From: Peribacillus frigoritolerans
Lineage (GTDB): Bacteria; Bacillota; Bacilli; Bacillales; DSM-1321
Direction of reading: 5' to 3'
Length of the DNA stretch: 64,000 nucleotides
Assembly: GCF_030676415.1 (NCBI RefSeq)
Contig: NZ_JAUUTW010000003.1
Span: 62,001-126,000, forward strand
Each line of letters starts with the position of its first letter. The stretch's first letter is position 1. This document shows positions 43,526 to 52,260 of this stretch, in pieces. Both the position numbers and the translations under genes were made by a program. The notes below the pieces were generated by a model, which saw only the letters and a list, made by a program, of their open reading frames with translations, did not search any database and was not told where the DNA came from.

Positions 43526-43879
43526 ATGAATACCTTGCCTTATAAAAAATATATTAATGAAGTCTTAAAAGGTCATATAGACACGCTCATCCTGTCACTT
43601 TTACATAGGAGGGATATGTACGGCTTTGAATTAGCCAAAATTGTTCGTGAAAAGAGTGATGACCAATTTGAATTAAAAGAAGGTACACTTTATCTGTCTT
43701 TAAAAAGATTAGAAAAGAATGAATGGATTTCTTCTTACTGGGGGGATGAGCAAGGACCAGGAGGAAGAAGAAAATATTATAGACTTACATCAGTGGGTGA
43801 AGAAGGATTTAAACAAAAGCGCCTGGAATGGGAATTTGTAAAAGATGTGATTGATTCCTTTTTAGATTGGGGGAAATAA
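43526..43879 (+). CDS. PadR-family regulator fused to a duplicated segment at its 3' end
   Basis: A 117-residue PadR-like protein. YINEVLKGHIDTLILSLL, MYGFELAKIVREKS, EGTLYLSLKRLEKNEWI and GGRRKYYRLTSVGEEGF are the PadR winged helix. The final codons, encoding DWGK and the stop, lie inside the segment copied from the permease gene (starting at 43866), so the original C-terminus has probably been replaced or trimmed. No strong ribosome site is seen before the ATG. It is divergent from the flavodoxin-fold reductase and may regulate it. Confidence 0.75.
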   Translation: MNTLPYKKYINEVLKGHIDTLILSLLHRRDMYGFELAKIVREKSDDQFELKEGTLYLSLKRLEKNEWISSYWGDEQGPGGRRKYYRLTSVGEEGFKQKRLEWEFVKDVIDSFLDWGK

Positions 43880-44234
43880 GGAAGCGGCGAGACTTTCCGG
43901 GATATCGGTTAATAAATACAAAATCCTTGCCTATCTGCTTTCAGCTCTATTTGCTGCAATCGGGGGGATTGTCCTTGCTTCAAGGGTCATGCCATCGGAA
44001 ATCAATTCAGGGTCCCCCTATTTAATGGATGCCGTCGCGGCAGCCTTCATTGGTTCCTCCGTTTTAGGAGCGGGAAAACCGAATGCCTTTGGAACCTTCG
44101 TCGGTGCAGTCCTGATCGGAATTCTGCAAATTGGGCTGATCATGATGTCCGTTCCGTATTATGCGATGGATATCGTCAAAGGAACAGTGCTGGCCCTTGC
44201 GCTCGCGGTAACTTATTACAAACAAAAACACTAA
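43866..44234 (+). pseudogene. Partial duplicate of the RbsC-like permease 3' end
   Basis: This segment repeats 41771-42139, and the match continues to 44252, with about ten base differences in 387. The frame is open to TAA 44232-44234 and encodes the last ~122 residues (IGGNKEAARLSG equivalent to LAVTYYKQKH) but has no start or ribosome site. A non-functional remnant from a duplication or insertion event. Confidence 0.9.
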
Positions 44235-44407
44235 AATGAATCCGTTACGTTAATGTGACTATATGATAAGTCTGCATGTGGATGATATAAGAGACTGGTA
44301 ACTCGTGGTGAGTTTTAACTATAAGAAGATAGGGGAAGAGGGTTCTTTTTAACCCCCTTTCCACACTAATTTCCAATATCCAAATTTTAAAAAAGTAATT
44401 GCACTCA

Positions 44408-45031
44408 CTATATTTTGTTTTTATAAATGACTTTGTTAACATCGTGTCTTACTGTTTTGTGACCTTCTTTAATCCCTTTCCCCATGGCAATAAGCATAAC
44501 ATCTAAATACCTATCAGAAATTTTTAAGGCTGACTTTAATTGTTCGGAATCATACCCGGACATTGTAATGGTTTCAAGACCTGCCTCGTTCGCCAATAAA
44601 ACTAACGACATTGATGCCAGGCTTGCGTCTCTTATTAATTCAACCTTTAAATCTTCTTTTGATTTATTTAGATAATAATTGATTGCCGCGTTTGTTAGAT
44701 AATCTCTTACTGATGCGTCAAAATAACCTTTTTGAAACTCATCCTCATGTATCATCATGATATTTTCTTTTTCAAATGCTTGATAATCACCTAGTATAAC
44801 AATCAGTACTGAGGCTTCAATTACCTGTTGCTGATTAAAAGCAATGGGCAGTAACAAATTCTTTAAATATGGTTCATCTATAACCAGGTATCGTGTTGCT
44901 TGAATATTGTTTCCGTTAGGCGATTTACTGGCTCCTTCAATAAATGTCGCCAACGTTTCTGGACTAATTTTATAATGGGGATCATACTGCCTTACGGAAC
45001 GTCTTTTTTCTATAATCTCTCTTACACTCAT
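44408..45031 (-). CDS. Nitroreductase-family protein 1
   Basis: A 207-residue FMN-dependent nitroreductase. The ATG at 45031 (MSVREIIEKRRSVRQYD) has GGGAGTG upstream; the longer open frame is not homologous. The FMN-binding RRSVRQYD and GASKSPNGNNIQATRYLV blocks and the C-terminal GLETITMSGYDSEQLK and MLIAMGKG are typical. It probably reduces quinones or nitro compounds with NAD(P)H. It is divergent from the HxlR gene at 45157, a common regulator-target pair. Confidence 0.87.
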   Translation of the reverse strand: MSVREIIEKRRSVRQYDPHYKISPETLATFIEGASKSPNGNNIQATRYLVIDEPYLKNLLLPIAFNQQQVIEASVLIVILGDYQAFEKENIMMIHEDEFQKGYFDASVRDYLTNAAINYYLNKSKEDLKVELIRDASLASMSLVLLANEAGLETITMSGYDSEQLKSALKISDRYLDVMLIAMGKGIKEGHKTVRHDVNKVIYKNKI

Positions 45032-45156
45032 CGTGTTCACTCCCAATGTTATATTTGCTTCATAATCAGAGTATAATGGACCCATGATGTAGAAGAAAAT
45101 AACGCACAATAAAGTGGCATAGCCACCTTTATGTGCCTATTCAGGAGGAATGAGGA

Positions 45157-45507
45157 ATGAAGAGTCTAAATACTGGAATAAATATTTTCATGAATACTGT
45201 AGGAGGAAAGTGGAAATGCTTAATCCTCTTTTTTCTGAGTCAAAAACCAATGAGGACAAAAGAGTTTTATATTCTAATACCGGCCATTACCCAGAAAGTC
45301 TTAACCGACCAATTAAAGCAGTTGGAAAGAGATGGGCTTGTTCGAAGAGAAGTATATAAAGTAGTACCGCCAAAAGTAGAATACAGTTTAACTGAGTTGG
45401 GTCAATCCTTTGTACCTGTATTAAATACCATGTGTGAATGGGGCACTGCATATGCAGTCGAACAAAACCTCGAAAGACAAGAACAAATCTGTCGTCAACA
45501 TAAATAA
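45157..45507 (+). CDS. HxlR-family regulator 2
   Basis: A 116-residue HxlR protein: NTVGGKWKCLILFFLSQKP, ITQKVLTDQLKQLERDGLV, PPKVEYSLTELGQSFVPVL and MCEWG. AGGAGGAATGAGG precedes the ATG. The usual N-terminal sensing cysteine is absent (MKSLNTG); a cysteine lies instead in the first helix (WKCLIL). It is divergent from the nitroreductase gene and is likely to control it. Similar pairs respond to electrophiles or hypochlorite. Confidence 0.88.
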   Translation: MKSLNTGINIFMNTVGGKWKCLILFFLSQKPMRTKEFYILIPAITQKVLTDQLKQLERDGLVRREVYKVVPPKVEYSLTELGQSFVPVLNTMCEWGTAYAVEQNLERQEQICRQHK

Positions 45508-45829
45508 GTAAGAGCTGCATCAACTAGGAGTATGGATTTTTTTGACAAGTTCAGTGATGCAAGCAGAAATTTATTCAAGCTATCAATATAATTGTAAGAA
45601 ATACGTTATTAGAGGGAATGTCTTGAAGATGACTGTTGGCAGTCTCTCTAGAAATTGTATTAAACTAACAGGTGCTTTACTTTAAAGTAGTTGCTTTGCC
45701 CCGCTCTTTTTCTTATGGGTTTAAATGTAACGGTTAGTTGCATAAGATTTTTTTTGCTTTATAATTAGTACCAGGTGTTAATATCAAGTTATGAAATGAT
45801 GCAATTCATACACACGAGGTGGCTATTCT
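45508..45829. other. Intergenic region before the FabH-like gene
   Basis: About 320 AT-rich bases with no recognisable gene, terminator or RNA; it must hold the promoter of the FabH-like gene. Confidence 0.4.
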
Positions 45830-46813
45830 ATGTTCAAATCCAAAGCACGTATTACTGCGATAGGTTCGTATGTTCCTGAAAAAAGGTTAACAAATAAAGA
45901 CTTAGAAAAAATGGTTGAAACCAATGATGAATGGATAGTTAAACGTACTGGTATTAAAGAACGAAGAATTGCACATGAAGAAGAGTTTACTAGTGATATA
46001 GGTTATAAAGCTGTAAAGGATTTAATGGAACGGTATGATAAATCTGTCGAAGATGTTGATATGATCATTGTCTGTACCTTTACACCTGATTTCAACACTC
46101 CAAGTGTAGCATCTTTAGTCCAAGCAAAGCTAGGTATTAAGAATACTGGAGCTATTGATTTAAACGCTGCCTGTGCAGGATTTACTTATGGGTTGCATGT
46201 AGCCAATGGATTAGTAACATCTGGTTTAAACAAGAAAGTTCTTGTTATTGGAGCCGATACTTTATCAAAACTTATGGACTATGAAGATCGAGCCACTTGT
46301 ATTTTATTTGGAGATGGCGGAGGAGCAGTTCTTGTAGAATATGATGAAAAACAGCCAAGTTTTATTTCTTCACATTTATATTCGGAGGGAGAAGGCGGAA
46401 AACATTTATATAGTACAAACCTATCGACACGTATAAATGGTGAAGACTTAAATAATAGTGGCAACCTTGTACAAAATGGACGTGAGGTTTATAAATGGGC
46501 TGTTACGACCGTTCCAAAAGGAATGCAAACTGTTATGAAAAATGCTGAATATCAATTGAATGATGTTGATTGGTTCGTACCGCATAGTGCAAATTTAAGA
46601 ATGATTGAGTCAATATGTGATAGAAGTGGCTTTCCAATTGAGCGTACTTTATATAGCTTAGTGGAGTATGGAAATACTTCTTCAGCAACAATTCCATTAT
46701 CTTTAGAAATAGGATTAAAAGAAGGGAAGCTCAGTGGTGGTGAGAAGGTTTTATTATATGGTTTCGGCGGTGGGTTAGCTCAAGCTGGATTGCTTATCAA
46801 TTGGACCTTATAA
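45830..46813 (+). CDS. Beta-ketoacyl-ACP synthase III (FabH-like)
   Basis: A 327-residue thiolase-fold enzyme with the complete triad Cys115 (LNAACAGF), His252 (VPHSANLRM) and Asn282 (YGNTSSATIPL). The NDEWIVKRTGIKERRIA segment at the N-terminus is family-typical. FabH condenses an acyl-CoA starter with malonyl-ACP to start fatty-acid chains. It is not next to other fab genes; it lies among redox regulators in an AT-rich patch, so it may be an accessory copy used for branched or modified acyl chains. Confidence 0.9.
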   Translation: MFKSKARITAIGSYVPEKRLTNKDLEKMVETNDEWIVKRTGIKERRIAHEEEFTSDIGYKAVKDLMERYDKSVEDVDMIIVCTFTPDFNTPSVASLVQAKLGIKNTGAIDLNAACAGFTYGLHVANGLVTSGLNKKVLVIGADTLSKLMDYEDRATCILFGDGGGAVLVEYDEKQPSFISSHLYSEGEGGKHLYSTNLSTRINGEDLNNSGNLVQNGREVYKWAVTTVPKGMQTVMKNAEYQLNDVDWFVPHSANLRMIESICDRSGFPIERTLYSLVEYGNTSSATIPLSLEIGLKEGKLSGGEKVLLYGFGGGLAQAGLLINWTL

Positions 46814-46850
46814 CGCTTTTTTCTACAACTAATAACTGAGTTTGTACCAG

Positions 46851-46878
46851 AAGAAGGCCTCTCATTGGGGGCCTTCTT
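46851..46878 (+). terminator. Hairpin after the FabH-like gene
   Basis: AAGAAGGCCTCT and GGGGGCCTTCTT pair with one wobble and one mismatch; the T-run is short, so termination may be incomplete. Confidence 0.55.
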
Positions 46879-47046
46879 AAAGTATGATTCTTTGAAAATG
46901 ATTCATTCAAACTTAAAAATGAAGAGTCAGGGTATTTCAACAGGACCTTTATTTGTATTTTAGACAACTAGAGGTATACCGCAACATCCTCTTTAAAAAA
47001 ACAGAACCTTTGAACTGAAGTGAACCCAAATGGTTAGGCACTTTAT

Positions 47047-47160
47047 TTAAACAGCCTTGAGGGCATGAACCCGGTAATCTACTGGGTTCATGCCTTTTAT
47101 TTTTACCTTGATTCGTTGATGATCATAGTAATGATATATTCTTCTAGTTCTTTTTTGATT
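47047..47160 (-). pseudogene. IS3-family transposase C-terminal relic
   Basis: On the minus strand the sequence reads KELEEYI, then after a one-base frame change HYYDHQRIKVKIKGMNPVDYRVHALKAV and a stop (47049-47047). This is the end of the IS3/IS150-type integrase domain (family sequence ELEEYIHYYN..RIK.KLKGMSP..YR.HA). No start, upstream catalytic residues or IS ends were found. An 11-base inverted repeat (GGCATGAACCC/GGGTTCATGCC) lies inside it. Confidence 0.7.
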
Positions 47161-47410
47161 TCCAGTTGTTATACTTTGAAAGAGTATTGGTGCAAAAAGG
47201 TTCAAAGAGCGACATATAAAAAAATGCTTCGTGAAATAAAACAGACTGGTTTTTACACCGTTTACAAATAATATTAGTTAATTCTTGGAATATGTGATAG
47301 CAAGATGGCTTATTAAGTTAAAAAATTATATGATTTATCATAAATCACAATAGGAATCTTTTTGTTTTCCCTTATATTGGGGGAAGGACAACCTTTTGAT
47401 TGAACTTGAT

Positions 47411-47446
47411 CAAAAGAACAGAACCTTTGAATTTCAGGTTCTGTTC
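47411..47446 (-). terminator. Terminator of the minus-strand gene at 47454
   Basis: GAACAGAACCT and AGGTTCTGTTC form a perfect 11-bp hairpin; on the minus strand it is followed by TTTT. Confidence 0.7.
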
Positions 47447-47453
47447 CTATTTC

Positions 47454-47810
47454 TTATTTGAACTTTTGCACTTCTTCTTGTCCCTCGAATTTGTTATCTT
47501 TCAATATGCCGATTTCTTCAATATGATTTCGTGCCGTTTCGTCCCCTAATTTATAAATGAGGGCATAAAGCCTTTTCATGGCTGCATCGTATTTATCATT
47601 TGCCCGGTCATGATGATAGAGAAGGTAGGGCACATGTGAACGGGCATATGCCTCCAGGTCATCTGTCCGGTGTTCCTCCAAGCATTGTTTCAATTCTGCA
47701 AGTTCCTCATCAGTTGCGTGTACTGTGAAGCTCGGATTCTCTTCAAGTTTTTGTCCGAGTACGTCGCCGCTGACCAAATCGACATGATAGGTCTTTTTTT
47801 CCTGCATCAT
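47454..47810 (-). CDS. Conserved hypothetical cytoplasmic protein
   Basis: A 118-residue soluble protein. Three in-frame starts exist; the ATG at 47810 (MMQEKKTYHVDLVSG) sits eight bases after AAAGGATGA, while the first overlaps that site. The body is helical with a histidine- and tyrosine-rich centre (VPYLLYHHDRANDKYDAAMKRLYALIYKLG). I do not recognise a named family, although similar proteins occur across Bacillus. It is a single gene with its own terminator, divergent from the lipoprotein gene. Confidence 0.65.
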   Translation of the reverse strand: MMQEKKTYHVDLVSGDVLGQKLEENPSFTVHATDEELAELKQCLEEHRTDDLEAYARSHVPYLLYHHDRANDKYDAAMKRLYALIYKLGDETARNHIEEIGILKDNKFEGQEEVQKFK

Positions 47811-47984
47811 TCTGTGCATCATCCTTTCAAGCGTTTATTTATTCTGTACCACTATTTGTAAAAAGTTAATCATGAATGTAAACATTTCCTTAATGAAAAA
47901 GATAGGAAATAGAGGTATCGGATTTCTTATCAAATGGTTTAAGATGGATTTACGGAATATTGTGGAAAAGTGAGGGGGGATATA

Positions 47985-48710
47985 GTGAAGAGGTCAATCA
48001 TGGTTATTTTTTTTGTGTTGATTGCTTCAGGCTGCGTAACAAGGAATTATGATTCCAATATGGATTTAGGGAAAAGTCAGTTGAATGAGGAAAATTATTT
48101 GGAAGCCCATGAGGCATTTGAATTAGCTTATAAAGAAGCAAAAACATCGGAAGCAAGAGAGTTAATGGATCTTTCAGGTTTTCTGGCGAGCGGGATGAAG
48201 AATTACGACGAACAGGATTTTGATTCGGCCAAAAGTGATTTTGAAGAAGCGACCGCATATAAAGCAAAATACCGGGAAGGTAAACTAATGGTTTTAAAGG
48301 CGGTGGAAATGCACCCGGTATCAGACTCCGCCACGATAGAAACAGTAGAGGGGAATGACGAAGTGGAACCGGTGGAGGAAGTAACTGAGGACGGAACCAT
48401 TGGATCCAAAGGGCAAGATGAGGCGGCAACGGATACAAAAGGAAAAGTTGAAACGGCATCAGGCAAAGAAGGGAGCAAGGATTCGGTAAGTGCTTTAAGT
48501 AAATCTCAGGCGGAGAAGCTTGTGAAGGATTACGTGGACATGGAAAATTTCCCGAATTTGCATATCGAATATGATCATGATGCCGAAAAGGGAGATTACA
48601 TTTTTCATGTTTTCGAGGTGGATGAAGGCAGTCAGAAAAGTGGTCACAAAACCACTTGGGGTTGGTATGGCGTGAATAAGAAGACTAAAGAAGTTTATGA
48701 AGTCATGTAA
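47985..48710 (+). CDS. Repeat-containing lipoprotein of unknown function
   Basis: A 241-residue protein starting at GTG 47985, with GAGGGGGG upstream. MKRSIMVIFFVLIASGC is a lipoprotein signal with lipobox ASGC. Residues ~30-100 look like two TPR-type helical hairpins (NYLEAHEAFELAYKEA, DFDSAKSDFEEATAYKAKY). An acidic, low-complexity linker (~110-165) follows, then a conserved C-terminal domain (KLVKDYVDMENFPNLHIEYDH, WGWYGVNKKTKEVYEV). Probably an anchored envelope protein involved in assembly or binding; no function can be assigned. Confidence 0.75.
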   Translation: MKRSIMVIFFVLIASGCVTRNYDSNMDLGKSQLNEENYLEAHEAFELAYKEAKTSEARELMDLSGFLASGMKNYDEQDFDSAKSDFEEATAYKAKYREGKLMVLKAVEMHPVSDSATIETVEGNDEVEPVEEVTEDGTIGSKGQDEAATDTKGKVETASGKEGSKDSVSALSKSQAEKLVKDYVDMENFPNLHIEYDHDAEKGDYIFHVFEVDEGSQKSGHKTTWGWYGVNKKTKEVYEVM

Positions 48711-48734
48711 GGATAATTAAAAATGGTCGAAAAG

Positions 48735-48762
48735 AAGGCCCCCTGTTGAGGCCTTTTTATTT
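48735..48762 (+). terminator. Rho-independent terminator
   Basis: AAGGCC and GGCCTT with a nine-base loop, followed by TTTTATTTT. Confidence 0.7.
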
Positions 48763-48904
48763 TGCAGCACGGTAAAATACAGAATTCGATAAAATCTTTA
48801 TATTCTTTGTAAAAAGATCGCCTTATTCTTTATTTCTTAAGAATTTTTTAATATTTACTGTTTATGATTGAGCCATGTAAAGGACAATCATAGGAGGGAT
48901 AAAG

Positions 48905-50140
48905 ATGGAGAATTATAATGGTGATGAGCAAGTCAGAGTCAAGGCAGAACGGAAAAAGGGTAAGTCTCTTTGGCTAACTAGCCTTGTTTCCGGAACGGTT
49001 GCTTCTATGGTTACATCGTCTGTATTTCTATTTGGCGGGGATTTTATAGATCAAGGGAAAAGTTCAGTGAATGAGTCAACCAAAACGGCAGGTGTAGAGC
49101 AAACGGAAAGTGTTGAAAAGGATAGAAGTGTCACGGCGGAAAAGTTATCGACAAGTACGGATTCAAATGATAGGGCAGAGATGGTCGAATCAGCATCAAA
49201 ATCGATTGTAGGGGTCGTGAATTTACAGGAGATGCAAAACCAGAACCCGTACCAGCGGCAAAGCACCGAGAGCGAAACGGTTGAGAGCGGCACTGGCTCA
49301 GGGGTCATTTATAAAAAAACTGGTGGGAAAGCCTATATCATCACGAACAATCATGTTATTGAAGGAGCCAAGGAAGTCGAAATTTCATTGTATGATGGAC
49401 AAAAGGCAACGGCAGCGGTTGTTGGGGCTGATGCTTTGACGGACTTAGCGGTTTTGACAATTGATGCCTCGATGGCACCTGAGGGAATTAAATTCGGGAA
49501 TTCAGATAGCATGCGTCCAGGTGAAGAAGTATTGGCAATTGGCAACCCTCTTGGACTTGATTTTTCACGATCGGTTACACAAGGGATCGTCAGTGCGACC
49601 GGACGCTCCATTTCAGTCGATACATCGGACGGGGAGTGGGAACTTGATGTCCTTCAAACAGATGCAGCGATCAACCCTGGCAACAGCGGCGGTGCATTGA
49701 TCAACACCGCTGGGGAAGTGATCGGGATAAACAGTTTGAAGATTTCCGAAAATGGTGTGGAAGGCTTAGGGTTTGCCATACCAAGTAATGATGTGATTCC
49801 GATTGTTACGGAACTGATTGAAAATGGAAAAATCACACGCCCATATTTAGGAGTCAGCTTGGCCAGTATAGAAGAACTGCCGCAATATTACCTTCAAAAT
49901 GTTCCAGAAGCTGCGAAGTCCGGTGTAATGGTGACCAGTATAGAAGCGGGCTCGGCTGCCGCGAATGGAGGGCTTAAGCAACAGGATATCATCGTTGGGA
50001 TTGATGGAACGAAAATAAATACTGCCGCAGCATTAAGGAAATACTTATATACAGATAAGAAAATCGGCGATAAAGTAAAGGTAGAAGTATATCGAGGTAC
50101 TGAAGAGAAAACGGTAACGATAACCTTGCAAAAACCATAG
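48905..50140 (+). CDS. HtrA/DegP-like membrane-anchored serine protease
   Basis: A 411-residue S1C protease. A single membrane anchor (residues ~21-44) is followed by a flexible acidic linker, the trypsin-like domain with His150 (ITNNHVIEGA), Asp180 (ALTDLAVL) and Ser261 (INPGNSGGAL), and a PDZ domain (~310-405; RPYLGVSLAS, NGGLKQQDIIVGIDG). This is the layout of B. subtilis HtrA, HtrB and YyxA, which handle misfolded exported proteins at the cell surface. Which paralogue this is cannot be told from the sequence; no CssRS genes are adjacent. Confidence 0.92.
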   Translation: MENYNGDEQVRVKAERKKGKSLWLTSLVSGTVASMVTSSVFLFGGDFIDQGKSSVNESTKTAGVEQTESVEKDRSVTAEKLSTSTDSNDRAEMVESASKSIVGVVNLQEMQNQNPYQRQSTESETVESGTGSGVIYKKTGGKAYIITNNHVIEGAKEVEISLYDGQKATAAVVGADALTDLAVLTIDASMAPEGIKFGNSDSMRPGEEVLAIGNPLGLDFSRSVTQGIVSATGRSISVDTSDGEWELDVLQTDAAINPGNSGGALINTAGEVIGINSLKISENGVEGLGFAIPSNDVIPIVTELIENGKITRPYLGVSLASIEELPQYYLQNVPEAAKSGVMVTSIEAGSAAANGGLKQQDIIVGIDGTKINTAAALRKYLYTDKKIGDKVKVEVYRGTEEKTVTITLQKP

Positions 50141-50149
50141 AAAATGGTA

Positions 50150-50175
50150 GGCCCCTGATTATCCATCAGGGGCCT
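50150..50175 (+). terminator. Hairpin terminator of the htrA-like gene
   Basis: AGGCCCCTGAT and ATCAGGGGCCT form a perfect hairpin with a four-base loop; no T-run follows. Confidence 0.65.
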
Positions 50176-50187
50176 CGGTTTGTAGAC

Positions 50188-50225
50188 AAAAGGTGTTCGG
50201 AATTAAAAAATTCCGAACACCTTTT
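50188..50225. other. Perfect palindrome near the IS1182 relic
   Basis: AAAAGGTGTTCGGAATT and AATTCCGAACACCTTTT pair perfectly around AAAA. It follows GTTTGTAGAC, a string also present near the repeat copy at 56931, and probably belongs to the end of a decayed insertion sequence. Confidence 0.55.
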
Positions 50226-50260
50226 GAAATTCCCTTTGAATTTTAGGCGATTTTTGGAAC

Positions 50261-50382
50261 TCACCATGTCCATTTGGCCATAGTCTTTAAATTAAAGGCA
50301 GCGAAAGTAAGCATCGCCTGCATCGACAATTTTTTAAGTCCCCTTAAAGTAGTCCAACATATACCATACTTTTCTTTTGTAA
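50261..50382 (-). pseudogene. IS1182-family transposase C-terminal relic
   Basis: On the minus strand the frame reads KEKYGICWTTLRGLKKLSMQ, then AMLTFAAFNLKTMAKWTW and TGA (50263-50261). The LRGLKKLSMQAMLTFAAFNL wording matches the end of IS1182/IS5-like DDE transposases. The rest of the element is missing. The adjacent palindrome probably marks its former end. Confidence 0.75.
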
Positions 50383-50414
50383 CAATAAAGGTTTAGGAGT
50401 TTTTATCTAAAAGT

Positions 50415-50566
50415 TAAAACAAAGTTGATTGGAACGGAAGGTGCGAGACTCCTGCGGGGAAAGCGAGTCCAGGGGAGACCCCGCAGGCGCTAAGGCGCCG
50501 AGGAGGCTCCCGGACCGCCCGCGGAAAGCGAGCGCCTGGAGTGGAAATGAACGTTCAAATTGTACA
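50415..50566. repeat. GC-rich intergenic repeat, copy 1
   Basis: About 152 bases from TAAAACAAAGTTGATTGGA to ACGTTCAAATTGTACA, with internal GACTCCTGCGGGGAAAGCGA, ACCCCGCAGGCG and GACCGCCCGCGGAAAGCGAG. The inner parts form hairpins (CCTGCGGG/CCCGCAGG). The same element occurs at 61348-61492 and, shortened, at 56931-56997. This is a well-known kind of Bacillaceae interspersed repeat; no coding function. Confidence 0.9.
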
Positions 50567-50779
50567 AACCCCTATTTAATAGTATACAAAAGGTTAATAT
50601 CGAAAAAATAGATAGTATATTTGCACTGTTTTTCAGATTTTTCATATAGTTATGAATGCCTAAAAGTGAATAGTGGCGCCTTCTATTTGTCAAGGTTTTC
50701 ATTGTGAATATGTTAAAAAATAGAAAAGATTTGACAAATTTGTGAAATGTCATAAAATAGAAAGAAAGGGGATGAAATT

Positions 50780-51094
50780 ATGGAAACTAATCAGAAGATG
50801 TTAGATGCAGTGAAATGGGTGTCGGGCACAGGTTGTGTAATCGGAATTATTATTTTTGCTTTAAGCTTTTTTGTAAGCGATTACAATAAGGATTATATAT
50901 TTACCTCTGTTGGAATCGCCATCACACTAAGCGCAGCTGCCATTTTTCTAGTTGGTATATTTTTTGTCCTGACAGAAGAAATGGTAATGAATACACATAA
51001 AGGCGAAAGAATTGAACCGGAAACGACTAAAATCATAAAAATGAAATCAAAGGCTAAAACTCAAACAAAAAGAAGTACAGAATTCAGTAACTAA
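50780..51094 (+). CDS. Small two-segment membrane protein
   Basis: A 104-residue protein with AAAGGGGATG upstream of the ATG. Membrane segments lie at ~15-33 and ~42-64, followed by a basic cytoplasmic tail (KMKSKAKTQTKRSTEF). No family is recognised. It is a single gene lying between a repeat element and a long gap, so there is no functional hint from the neighbours. Confidence 0.65.
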   Translation: METNQKMLDAVKWVSGTGCVIGIIIFALSFFVSDYNKDYIFTSVGIAITLSAAAIFLVGIFFVLTEEMVMNTHKGERIEPETTKIIKMKSKAKTQTKRSTEFSN

Positions 51095-52260
51095 AACCAG
51101 GAATATGCGTAATAAACTGGCTTTCTCTCATCAGATTCAATAACATGGTTGAACAAAACTAGCTGTTCGTTTATCAGAATTTGAGCCAATTTGATCCCTG
51201 TCAATGAATGCGCTTTCATTTCGTATATTGCTTGTATCGATAAATTTTAATTCAACAAAATATACTGCACTCGTTATGTAACAGAAAATATTTCAAGCAA
51301 CCCTTCGTATTAAACGGAATACATACGATGTGCTTGTACATCCAAATCAAACTCAGGAAGTTCTAACTTTACATTTTGAACTATATCCACGAGGAAAGGA
51401 CACTTTTAAAAGGTCCTTTTTTCGTGGATTTTTTTATGTACTTTTACTTCAAGGTACAAAGGGATGCATGTATCAATAGGGGGTTATTGAGTAGAGAGTT
51501 TCCAAAAGGCGGAGTTGAGTGGAACAAACAAATGTATTTTTTTTCATGTTTTTTGTCCTGCCCTACTGACTGATAAACTTGACCAGTTGCAACAGTTTGA
51601 CTGACCCCTGAATTACTTCACCCCACGACTACTGCTAAACGGCTGTTTGTAATATACAGGGAAATAAGTATTGCGAGGAACCAAAGAACCCAATTACATT
51701 TCACACTCGTTGTTTCTTTATATATATATAATATTGACCAGTGTTGGATCATAAGGGTATTGAAGCATGGATACAACATCGTGCACAATGCGGCTACCAT
51801 TTACCAACTTCCATGGGCGAGTGAAATAAATCCGCTTTAAATCATGTTTTCCAACGATAGATACGTAATTAACAGGATAGGTAATATAATTCATAATCTT
51901 TATAAGTTTTGAGGCAATAAACGCGGTGAATATAATGTGAAAATTTCATTTCATTATATTAGAGTAATATTAAACGGAAAGTGGATGGTACTATCTGCAA
52001 TCCTGTACTGATAATTGAAGTTTCCATAGGTAAGTTATTAAACATTTATTATATTTCATTTGCTGAAGATTTTCGAACATTTCAGTTCATTTACCATCTT
52101 CTTACTGCTCTTTAATGAACTTTATGTGACAGATGTCACTTTATATTGTCTTTTTTTACACTTGGGATTAATATTGGTATGTCGGGGTTTGTGAACATGG
52201 TAACACTTTGTCCGAATAATTACCAATAGGAATTTTATTATGTAAGAAAGGGGTAGTACT
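51095..52260. other. Long intergenic region upstream of qoxA
   Basis: Over 1.1 kb without a convincing gene. It holds a terminator-like hairpin at 51387-51436, a cre-like string TGAATGCGCTTTCA at 51205-51218, and a minus-strand open frame of 58 codons (51894 to 51718; KRIYFTRPWKLVNGS) without a ribosome site, possibly a gene relic. The last ~150 bases should carry the qox promoter. Confidence 0.5.
51387..51436 (+). terminator. Nested hairpin terminator
   Basis: CCACG/CGTGG outside and AAAGGAC/GTCCTTT inside, with T-runs after both. It may be the remaining end of a lost gene or sit after the small membrane protein transcript. Confidence 0.6.

Noticed and set aside
47065..47271. 68-codon plus-strand frame with a hydrophobic start
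   Set aside because: The minus strand of the same bases encodes the end of an IS3 transposase, which explains the sequence better.
48004..48478. Minus-strand frames of 151 and 91 codons opposite the lipoprotein gene
   Set aside because: Proline/serine-rich shadow translations of the acidic linker on the plus strand.
51618..51894. Short minus-strand frames in the gap before qoxA (60 and 58 codons)
   Set aside because: They overlap each other in different frames, lack ribosome sites and match no family I know.
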